Origin: Oscarella lobularis | Lineage: Eukaryota > Porifera > Homoscleromorpha > Homosclerophorida > Oscarellidae | Direction of reading: 5' to 3' | DNA: 64,000 nucleotides | Assembly (NCBI RefSeq): GCF_947507565.1 | Contig: NC_089188.1 | Location: 1,798,001-1,862,000, forward strand | In this document: positions 22,390-34,300 of the stretch, piece after piece | Layout of the letters: every line of letters starts with the position of its first letter | How positions within the stretch are numbered: the first letter of the stretch is position 1 | Notes under the pieces: generated by a model | Told to the model about the DNA's origin: nothing | What the model saw: the letters and a program-made list of their open reading frames with translations, nothing else | The model's database searches: none | Translations under genes and position numbers: made by a program

Positions 22390-25300
22390 ATGCAGCGAAG
22401 GGGGATCGAAGCCTTGCTACTTCTTCTGGTCGTCGCGACTACGGCTGCTCTACGTACGTGAGACTTTTATTTATGAAGTAGATTTCGACCCCCTTTTGCG
22501 ACTGGAACATTCCATTATACAGTAGACATTGTCCCCCTCGCTGCCTCATTCCCCCGCGTGTCTCTTCCTTTAGAAGATGAGCACCTCTTCTAGTCAGCCT
22601 TCGTTGTTTACTGGACACTTTCCCAAATCGAAAGTTTGGGGGTCTCGGTGTAAAAGACTTAGTCCCAGAATAGTACGCTGCTGCTTGCCTTGGGCATCTG
22701 CTCTTGGCTTGAGACAGTACAGCGAAACTTTTTTCGGGGCGAAGCGTAAACGTTATCGTCGTATCCTGGTGATGCCCAGCCGCCGGCCCCAGCCGCCGGC
22801 CCCAGCCGCCTTCGACCGCACGGGGTAGTCCCGTATAACGGTCCCCAGCGAAATGTTCCTGGGAACCAATTAGCGAGGGCGTGTCTTTACGCACGCTAGC
22901 ATCAACTCTTCGAGATCGACGTTTGTAGGGCCTACAAATGAGATCAACCACAAATGAGATCACTGCGTCATGATGACGTAGTGATTCGTCACAGTGACAT
23001 CACGACCTCCATGATGCTATTCTATGCCAGAGAGGTCAAATGCGTTTCAGATGTAGGAGTAGGATTCTAACCTGTGCCATCTTTCAGCGGAGCGCAACAG
23101 AAAAAGCGTGCGATCTCTTTTGTGGTTGATCAGCTGTGGCGCCCACAAATGAGATCAGCACAAATTATGATTAAGTTTGATTGCCGCAAGTTCGCAGTAG
23201 GTCGCAAGTGCTAAAAGCGTGTGATCTCTTTTGTGGTTGATTGTGGTTGATCAACCACAAAAGAGATCGCACGCTTTTTCTGTTGCGCTCCGCTGAAAGA
23301 TGGCACAGGTTAGAATCCTACTCCTACATCTGAAACGCATTTGACCTCTCTGGCATAGAAAAGCATCATGGAGGTCGTGATGTCACTGTGACGAATCACT
23401 ACGTCATCATGACGCAGTGATCTCATTTGTGGTTGATCTCATTTGTAGGCCCTACAACGTTCCGGCTTCGATTGGAACCGATAGAACCGTCTTCGACGTA
23501 TGTTCACATTTCGTTCGTAAGCATTGCAACAGTTCTGGGTGGCATCTGCGCCGACACGGCTACACAAAGCTTACGAACAGGATGCAAACATACGTCGCGA
23601 ATGTCGAAGACGGTTCTACTGTATCGATTCCAATCGAAGCAGGAACGTCGATCTCGAAGAGTTGATGCTAGACACGCCCTCGCTAATCAGAGAAAGGTCT
23701 GGGTACGAGGCTACGCACGGGGCGCATCGTCTCCCTCTGTAGAAAGGCTTCTATTTACGTATGCATATAGACGTCAGTTCGTTGTCGCCGCGCCGTGGCA
23801 GCTTAGTCGGCGGAACAAAGGTGACGATCTACGGAGGAGGATTCAGCGGCGACCCGTACGACACGACGAACGTCGTATTCTTCGGCGACACGCCGTGCGA
23901 CGTCGACTGGTTCAACAGCGGCACGAGCACGACGCGAATCGTCTGCTGGACGCGACCCTACGTCGGGGCGCGAGAAGATTCGGGTTCGTCGCATCTGACA
24001 ACGCGCGTCTACGTCGGTCCGCTGTCGCAAACTTACACGTTATCAACTTCTAGAAGATTTCGATACGAATGGGGCTATACGCCGTATATTCATACGGTTT
24101 CGCCGCGTTCGGGTCCCGCCGGCCATCTCGTCGTACAGATACGGGGGCGATTTCTCGCTTGGAACGATCAGTGGGTCAATTCCATTCGAATTGGGTCTGT
24201 GCCGTGCGAGATCTACAAGCCGAACACGGCGTTGCCGTATCGGGACTGGCGCCACAATAATATCGAGTTTGCCCTCTTCGACGGATCCGTCGGATTTTTC
24301 AACATTTCCGTCGACGTCCGTGAGTACGGTCGGTCGTGGAATCACTCGAGAGCGTTGCACGTCGCTCCGTCGGGCGATCTCTACATGATCGAGATTCATC
24401 CAGGTTCGTATCTCTGAATTCGAATTTGAGATTTCGGGATTGATATTTCTCTCCAGATGTGCAGAGCGTTTATCCTGCTGTTGGGTCGGCTGAAGGGGGA
24501 ACAGTCGTACAAATAGAGGGCAGCGGATTTGGATCCAAAATTGAAGATGTCAAAGTCGATGTCGATGGCATTCCATGCAAAGTTCTCGCCGTCAGTTACT
24601 CCACGGTGACTTGCGAGACGGGAAGACCTCCAAATGGGTCAAACGCCATCGTGGGTGTGAATGGGACGTTTGATGGAGAATACTTTGAGGGTACATCTGT
24701 TCTCTTCCTCTAACCCACGTCGTTCATGCATGTTCGTTTAGGGTCACGAGGCGTTACAATGAAATATTGGGGTAACGTTAGCGGAGCCACCATTGCAGAG
24801 TTGCGCAATGCTCCTTCATATCCTCACTCTCCAGACAGCTATCACAACCTTGAAAAATTTTTATCTCCTGTCAATTTGTAAGCTTTTTTTCATATGTAGC
24901 AGTGAAATAGGCGTTCTTTGTTTCTTAGTGGGTCCAGATATGGAATTGAGCTTGAAGCTGTCTTTACTGCCTCCTATTCATCTCTTCACACTTTCTTTCT
25001 GGCTTCGGATAACTACGGGGAACTGTGGTTTTCTTCCAACACGAACGCCTCAGCAGCAAAAAGGTGAATTTTATATATCATTGCATAAGTGTTTGCCGTT
25101 GCTAACTGAAATATTTGCGAAGGATTGCCACAGTCGTTGAATACACTTCAGTTGACCAATTTGACAAGTATCCAAGCCAGATTTCCGAGCCAGTCTACTT
25201 AGAAAAAGGTCAAAAGTGCTACCTGAAAGCAATTGCTAAAGAACACAGCGGCGGCGATTTTGCTCAGGTACAGAGGCACCGGCATTCTCTCAGATCTCTC

Positions 25301-28300
25301 TTCCTAACTGGAACTTTTCAGGTGGCTGTCCTCGTTCACGACACTCCGCAAGAGTACAAATCATCTCAAACGAAGGATTACATACACGAGAAACAGCGAC
25401 TGATTGTCAGAACGGAATTTTTTCACGAAGTCCACGCTATTCACATTACGGAATACAACGGCAGCGACGGAACCCTAACCTTGACATGGGACGGATATCA
25501 AAGCGATCCAATAGCCCTTCCTTCAACTAACGAAGAAGGTGAGCGTCCAAAAGAACACGTGCCACAGGCAGTCATCATGTATTTCTCCTATTCTGCAGTC
25601 AGAGGTGCTGTGTTGAGTTTGTTCACCGGAGTGTGCAGCGACCCTGAGCGTGACGTTCAGTTCGGCGACGTGAGGATCGCCTATGGATTCGAGTCAGGGT
25701 CTGGTGGCTGGACTAACGAAGGCTACGGCTCTGCTCTTCAACAGACAATAGGAGACGCATACTGCGGTCGAGGATCACTGTTGGTATGCAGCAGAACCAG
25801 CGTTGAAAAGTTTGGCGTATCTACCTTCTTTGTTTGCAGGTAGTTTCCGGCTATGCTTCCGTTGTGGTAGACGAAGAAGGGTAAGACTCTCTCTCTCTCG
25901 TTTCATGCGAAGCTCTCATTAAATATTTTATACAAGGTATGATGTTTTCAATTATGAAAGCGTCTGCATGGCTTACAAAATTCCGCCGGGAACGCATTCG
26001 ACCCTCTTTATCGACGTTCAAGTCGACGTTCAAGTCGACGTTCAAGTTGACGTTCAAGTCGACGACCCTCAAGAGATTAGACGTTGGTTCGTTCTTCTCA
26101 CTAACGATCCTTCGGCTGATCCTAATAGCGTCCTCGGGGAATGGCGAGACATAGGAGACCGTCCACTGATAGCCAATAACACGTAGGACTTGTATTTATA
26201 TGCAGTAGCTGTCCAAAAGCCGTTCGCTTTTTAGATGGAGTTATTCTTGCTTCAGTCTGCTTGAAGCACTGCAGGGTCGCTATCCTTCCGCGAAGAAATT
26301 TAATGTGACTAAGATTGGGTTCTTATCGCCTGAGCCGGAATATCGAAACGGTCCGTTTCGTGTCGACGAGTTTTCTATAAGAACGAGTGAAAGTCAACTT
26401 CAAGTACGGTGGTAGATTCAATTTCCGTGCGAGTCTTCATGTAATTCGCCGTTTTAGGATGTCAGAGTTCGGCCGGCTGCCTACCCGAATGGATTGCTCT
26501 TGGAAGACGTCATCGTCACAAACGCAACGAGTAACTCCACGGCGACGTACTACTTGGAGTACGTCCCAACGAACTGCTTTGACGAATTCACGCTGATCGG
26601 CGCAACCGTGACGAGCGACGTCGCCGGAATGACAGCAACTGCGTCACGATTTAGAGCCGCCACCGAAGCGCTCGACGGATCGTTCCGAGTGAACGTATTC
26701 GGAAACTGGTCGTGGCCCATAGCACACGACGCCAACGAAGCCGAGGTAAATACAAAGTCTGCATACATAGTATCATCGGAGATATGTTTTCTTTAGATGC
26801 TCGCTGCCTTCAACGTGTCGTCTGTCGGGGAAATAACCATTCAAGCGGCCATGGTAGATGGGAACGATCACAGAGGATGCCAAGGACGACAGTGGGACAT
26901 CACGTTCAATGATCTGGTTGGCGACCAGGTTCCCCTAGAGGTGAACGGCTCCCGATTGACAGGAACCAACGTCACGGTGGACGTTGAAGAGGTTTGCTGT
27001 AGCCTTAGATATCTTCTCATTTGCATTGAACGATAACACTAGGTTCTTACTGCGGGCCTTTTCTTTAACCCCATACCAGGCCACATGCTGCAAATGGTCG
27101 AGAAAACCCCACAGGTACTAAGAGAGGCCACGGAAGCGTTCCTGTGCTAAGCGTCCTTTCTTAGGTGCGTGTGTCTGTCAAAGGAATTCGCTCAAGCTGC
27201 AAGGGATCAGGCGAACAGTATTCCAAATACCACGGAACGCGATACTCTCACAATACCAGCTGCACGTTTATCTACTCAAGCGACGCTCAGCCAGTCGTTA
27301 CGACGTTTAGTCCCAGCGTGGGTCAAGCGGGCACCATCTTGACCTGGCAAGGGTCAGCATTTTCTTCTGACGTCGGAGCTTATGAAATCAAAGTCGGCGA
27401 GTTGCCTTGCGACGTTCTTTCTGCGAATGAAGCTACGGTGACGTGCCAGATTGGCGACTACGTTTCGGGGCTGCACCCCGTCTCGTTTCGCATTCTGACC
27501 TTGGGCACGGCCGACACGACAGGATTATTCTTCAACTACACCATCAACGTCGAGGCAGTGAATCCAAGTTCCGGTAGTTTGGGCGGCGGAGTTGAAATCG
27601 TTATAAATGGAACCGGTTTCGCTGACTGCAGCAACGACAACGACACGACGACTATGCGCGTCTACGTGGGCGAAAATGAATGCAAAGTCGTAGACTGTTC
27701 GTTCGCTGTGATCCGGTGCATTGTTCCGGCGTCGAATAGCAGTGGTGCTGCGACGGTCGTCGTTGAAGTGGAAGGCGGCGGACGCGCCGAGTTTTCCAGC
27801 TTTACCTATTCGGACGCTTTGACTCCGCAGTTGCACAGTATCGAGCCGGAAAGTGGAAGCGCTGGTGGGGGTACACGCGTTGTGTTGAACGGAACCGGCT
27901 TTCCGTCAGATATATCTCAGATAAGAGTCAAAGTAGGAGAAATCTGACGTATGAAATCCTCTGTTGAGACCGTTTGCATTAGATCGGTTCGTCGTTTTGC
28001 GACGTTCTCGTCGCCTCAGCCGACTCAATCGAATGCACAACGAATCCTCATAGCGATGGCAGTGCAAGAGTCTCCGTCTTTGTGACGGGACTGGGCGACG
28101 CTGTCGGAGACGTCGATTATCAGTACAAACTTTTTATTGATGGCATGACGCATCACTTTGGGTAAGCAGAGTGACTCTTCAGAAAGACGTTCATTTATCC
28201 AAACTGAATCCACCATTGATTGCTAGGTCAATTTTTGGCGGTCAGAGACTGAGGATATCCGGTGGTGGCTTTTCAACAGAAAATAAATCTGTTCAAGTCT

Positions 28301-31300
28301 TGCTAGGAGATGATCCCTGTGATATTGAAAGCACTACGCCCTCGCTGATTCAGTGCGTAACTGGATCATCATCTAGGACCCATCATGTAGACAATTCGGG
28401 GTATATAACGCTGATTTTTATAAGATTTGAGATCTGATTGACTTCACTTGCCTAGGAGGCATCTGGAGTATGGACGTGGGTATCAATGGCAACCCAGTCA
28501 TTTAGTGGTACACGTTGGCGACTCGGTGAAGTGGACGTGGACGGGAAGTGGTTCTTTTACCACTCTGCGAAGTGTTGTTCAGGTATGGCGTGCCTCTTCT
28601 TTTCTGTCGGCTTAAGCTGACTTGGACACGTTATTAGGTAGCTGATGGCAAGGCCGAGACCTACGATGGCACAGGTTTCAAATCAAAAGAAAGCGTTCGC
28701 GGCTCATTTGTACACGCCTTCACCAAGCCAGGACTGTATCACTACATTTCAGCAGGACTTGCTCGCATAGGTAAAGATGGGGGGCCTCAGTAGATTAGAT
28801 CTGTGTGATCCCCAAGCTAATGCACAAGCTATCTTCAGAATAATAGCGTTTGTAATGCAATGTAACTGCGTATCCTTTCTCCTCCAGGATTCCGCGGAAC
28901 CGTTGAAGTAAAGCCATATGTCTCCAAGACAGTGAACGTTGCTGTGCTGGTTAATGGCATTCCGGCTTCACATCAACCTTCTGCAGTCAACAAATCTCAA
29001 GATGATCATAGAGCAGGGAATTCTCTACCGGCCAATTGCTCGACGACGATATGCTACACTTACTCGACACTCCACACGCCTGTCATTGTCAAAGTGAATC
29101 CCTCTGATGCCCGTCGCGAACTGTCGGCGAGCGTCATTGGCAGCGGTTTTGCGGGACTTTTTGCAGGAGACAACACCAATACGCTTACTATTGGTGGCAA
29201 GGCTTGCCTAGCGTCGAGCAACGCTCGACTTGCTTCGAACGTATCTGATGAATTTTTCAGCAGTTCTGACGTCGACTGGGACACGATCATTAACTGTACG
29301 CTGCCGCAACACGAGCCAGGCAAGTATCGCGTTGTACTTCACGTTGCTAGCAGAGGTTGGGCATTTGGAAACGAGGACGCGGCGAGCGTAGAGTACAAAG
29401 CCGCTATAACAGGACCGGTCAGCATTTCGAGTGGATCCCTCGCAGGCGGAACGAAACTCTTAATTCCTGGCGTCGGTTTTCATTCGGCAGCAGCCGAAGG
29501 AAATATCGTGCACATCGGAAACACTCCATGTGCCATTCAGGCTCTCCGCAACGGGAATCTCGTCTGCATTACCGAGGCGGCGCTCGACCACGGATACGAT
29601 GCTCTCAGAGCGCAATGCAATTCCGTTCATTTGACATTCAATTGGGCACAAAGCCAGCGTCTCAACATCGGACTCGGTCACGAGTCGCTTAGTAATTCTA
29701 TAGCAACTCGCTTTAGCAGATCATACGCTTCTGTATTTGTAAACGTTTCTCGGGAAAATCGGTTCGCAGTCGAAATATGGGCGAAGCCAAGCCGACTTGA
29801 TTCTGGCCGTCAGTTCCTCTTCGGGTCTCACGAAGGAGGTGGCAATGTAACCACTAAAGGATTTTTCGTGTGGATCAATGCGTGTGGCTACGTTGAATTT
29901 TGGCTCGGCAATACTTCCGACGTGCAGCCGCTGTGTCAAGGAGATGATTCGTGCAACGCCTGTTCCGGAGTTTATAATGTTCTGCCGGACAGTGACAGCG
30001 ACGTGCCTGCTGGAGATTGGTCTGTTCTTCGAGCCGGCCCGTTGTCTGCTTCAGTGTGGAACTACGTTGGCGTGAGCTGGGTGAAAAACCGAAATTCTTC
30101 TACCGGTGTTCAGTCTTTGTTTATCAACGGAAAGATCGCTGTGTCGAGAGAGACGACCGCTGATCTTGACTTTTCTGGTGGCCGTTATATATATCTTGGC
30201 GGTCAGGAAAACTATCATGAAAATTCCTCTTGGTTTATTGGCGATTTGGACGAAATGTCTGTGTGCGAATCTCGCGGTGTTGACGATATGCCATTGACGG
30301 AAGAAAAGGCGGCGAAGCATTTTTTCTACGGAAATAGCAGTCACCAGCCTTTGACAATTCAAGCAAAAACAGGCGACTACAGAGGCAAGGGAGTTATTCC
30401 TAATGTAAGATCAACTGGTGCGTGCTGGATTAGTACTAAGCTATAGTGAATACTCTTCTAGGTTGAATATCCACCCTTTCCAGATAGCTATACGGATGTG
30501 AACATTACCTGGTCTCAAGAAATTGCCCAAAGGATCCACGTGCAGAGAGGGGATAGGCTCCAATTCTCGTGGGTTGGGTAAGTGTGTTACATAGTAGTCC
30601 ATTTATCCACAGTTCAGCGGCTTGTTTTTCTAGTTTCCACGATTTGGTACAAGTAAACGAGAAAGCGTTTGCCTCTTGTTTATTGAGAGATGACGATGAT
30701 CCCGTACAGTGGGGCTGGCCTCAGTCCGACGGCACTGCTACCGTCGCCGATCTTGAGGAAGGAAGAGTGCACTACTTCGTTAGCTCAGTAGGGGGAGACT
30801 GCTATGACGGATTCAAGCTAAAAGTCTTCGTCGGCAGCGAGAGTATAATTGATTGGACTCTAGGACAAGTGTACCCGTCTATATCTGTGCCGTACGGCAC
30901 GGGAATTCACTTCAGATGGGATTCTCCTAATACCGTCCACGACGTCATTGAAGTAGTGTCAGAGCAAGCGCTCAGAGACTGTGCTGTAACTTCTCAAGAC
31001 TACGCTTTGGGAAGGTTTGCATTCTACGCAAAGAAAAAGATAAAAAGACGAGTATATCTGTCTTTCGCTTTAGAATTGTGGCCAGCTATTCCGAGCCAAC
31101 GAGAAAGGGAGACGTGGCTATTACAGATCTAAAGCCTGGCATTCACTATTTCGCCTGCGCCGTGGGGTCAGGCAGGCACTGTGAAAGAGGCATGAAAATA
31201 ACAGTAAAAGTGGAAGAGCAGGGTTCAATTCACAGCGGCGGAAGAGAAGCGTCCGTTCGACTAACAGACCAGAACCAATGGCTTATTGACTGGCGCATCC

Positions 31301-34300
31301 AGCAATACGAAGACCTGACTATAGTTGAAGGCGACAGCGTGATATTCACCTGGGATGCGTTTCACTCACTCCATCAAGTAAACAGAACACACACGAGACC
31401 TGTTGAACCTAACTCGCGCTTTTATAGGTGACTAAGGACAAATACGATGCTTGCGATATGTCTGGGTCCCCCTTGAAAGAATGGTCTAGGGGAACTGTTG
31501 GAGAATCGGTCACGATCTCGGGTCTCGCTCCCGGTCGATACTATTTTGTGTGCAGCATAGCTGGGAACTGCGATCTGGGCATGAAAATTGCTATCACCGT
31601 TCAAGCCGAAGACTACATTCCTCTGCTGCACGAGTTCACCAATGCTGTCTGCACATCGCCTTACTGCTCGTTTGCCTTCGATCTCTCCAAAACACCTCAA
31701 GTCGAGAGGATTTGGGTAAGCAGGCAGACTGATGCTGTTTCTCCGCTTCAACGCGCCTTTCTTTTATAGCCGTGGATGGGTCCTCCCGGAACGACACTCA
31801 CGATAAATGGGACTCGATTTGGTTCAAACGTGGAGGTCGTAGTTGGAAACTCTTTATGTGAAAATGTCAATGTAATGTCAGCCGACGGATATCAGCTTAT
31901 TTCCTGCGCAGTTCCCCATCAAGCCGCCGGTAGAAAAGACTTAGGGGTGTCCAGCAAGCCTGAAGGACGAGCCTCGAATGTGGACGGTTATCACTTCACC
32001 GTGCAAGCGAAAGCCAGTAGCGTTTCCCCGACGGGAGGGAGTCTTGCCGGCGGCACTATAGTCACTATAACAGGCGTCGGCTTCTCTTACAACAGCGAAG
32101 AGATGGACGTTACGATGGGCCAGACAAAATGCCAAATTCTATCTTCATCATTCACAGAGATAACGTGTATAACTCACAGTCATAGCGGCGGCGATACAGT
32201 AGCTCCCATTAACGTGATTGTGCAAGGAACGCCGGCTAAGTCGAGCCTCAACTTCACTTTTGAAACAAGCAAGACGCCACAGATATTCAATGTAACCGGA
32301 ATAGATTCGGCGGGCGTTGCTGCAGGAGATATCATAGACATAACCGGCGTGAATTTCGGTTCAAATGCGTCGGTTTATGTCATTCGTCAGAGTGGAGCTC
32401 AAACGGTGCTCGATGCTCTTCCTACAGCTCAGCTATGCCCGATTATCACTGCCTCCGACAATGCCATTCAATGTGAGATCAAACAGAGGGTGGCTGGCCT
32501 GACGTATCGACTTCTCGTCAACAATCTAGAATACGGATTTTCAGCGACGCGCGACGTAGCCTACAGACTGAATCTAGCGAGTGCATCTCCGGTCACGTTC
32601 AGCCTCGGCGGCGGCGTTAATTTAACATTAACCGGCGTCGGTTTTGTCGACGACGTTGGCTCTCAGTCAAGCGATTCGCCTCTCAACCAGTTTTCCGCCG
32701 TCGACGCGAGCGTTGCGCCGCTGACATTAGACGTCATGGGCAATCGAACGGCACTCGGCGGCATCGACTACGGCGTCACTTTCGGAGTTTCGATATGCGG
32801 ACGAACCTGCCACGTGCAGTCGTCTTCCTACGACGCGATTGTGTGTACCGTTCCGCCGGCCGACGGCGAATCGGCGGCAATGTCGCCATCTGATTTGACC
32901 GACAAGTCGTGCGACGTCGCGGTGCATGTTACCGGACCGTCCGGAAAATTAGACGCCGTCGGCGCTAGTCCGCTGACGTACAGTGCCGCTGCAACGCCGA
33001 TTATATCGAGCGTGTCGCCGAGAAGAGGCGGCACCGGCGGCGGTACTACAGTCTCCGTAACTGGAAGCGGACTTGCTAATATCACAGAAGGACTACATGT
33101 TTCTATCGACGGGGTTCCTTGCGATATAAAATCCAGCAACGATTCGCTGATCACCTGTCGTAGTGGAGCTCATCAAGGAACGGTCAAGACGAACGTCGTT
33201 GTCGTCGTTGGCGGAAAGGGAGCGGCCGTCAGCCCGCTAACCGCGAACGAAACGCTCGCGTCGGCGTACGAGTACGTCGATCGGTGGTCGAGTCGTTTTA
33301 CTTGGGGCGGCAACGATCCTCCCGGCGACGGCGAATCGGTGCACATACCCGAAGGACAGACCGTGCTCTTGGACACGTCGCCGGCGGGAATTTTGAATCT
33401 TATTGTCGTGCAAGGGCAGCTGATATTTGACGATTCGACCGACTTGTTTTTGAACGCCAAGTACATTTTCATCAACGGCGGAGGACTGCAGATTGGGACG
33501 AAGGAAGAGCCGTTTATGCATCGTGCTGTAATCACTCTCCACGGCAATATTCGCGATCCCGAGATACCGATTTACGGCGCCAAAGTTCTTGGCCTTCGCA
33601 AGGGCTTTCTCGAACTTCACGGTCGACCGACTAACATCACTTGGACTCGCTTGGCGCAGACGGTGCAGAAGAATACGTCTTCTCTTTATTTAATAGTAAA
33701 GAAGCCTCGCCTGAGAAAGAGTTTAGGTTTTTTGAGGCGTGTCTCTTCTTTTATAGGATGCCGTTGATTGGGAAAAGGGAAATGTGATTGTCATCGCTTC
33801 GACTTCCAAGGACGGAAACGAAACCGAAACGGCTACGATTGAGAATGTGTCTGACGGTGGAAAAACCTTGCATCTTTACGTTCCCGTCAACTTCACGCAC
33901 TATGGAATCACTGATGTGTTGGAAGATGGCCAATTTATTGACATCAGGTAATTATAATTTTCTATTCTACTGTATTTTCTGGTTTGAGCTTTTGACTTCA
34001 GAGCCGAGGTTGGACTGCTGTCTCACAACGTCATAGTTCAAGGCTCTCTATACGAGGGAGACAGCCTCGACGAGTTGGGAGCAGATCAGTACGGATCGCA
34101 AATCATGATTCATCGTGCCGGAAGTGACCCTACTCCGATCAGGTACGAACATAGCCACGATGCTGTAAAACAGGCGAGAATTTATTCTGAAGGCTCGAGA
34201 ACGTGGAGATTCGCCAAGGAGGTCAAGCGTTTCGGCTGGGTCGATACGCTGTTCACTTTCATCTGAACGACGTGATGAATGGGTCGTACGTTTGTCACTG

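Noticed and set aside
22439-22963. 174-codon minus-strand frame in fibrocystin-L intron 1
   Set aside because: It runs from a unique GC-rich intron into the foldback element and shows no domain; the GCCGGCCCCAGCC repeat explains its composition.
23427-24053. 208-codon plus-strand frame at the start of the fibrocystin-L ectodomain
   Set aside because: It is in the wrong frame relative to the IPT domain beginning at 23771 and starts inside the foldback.
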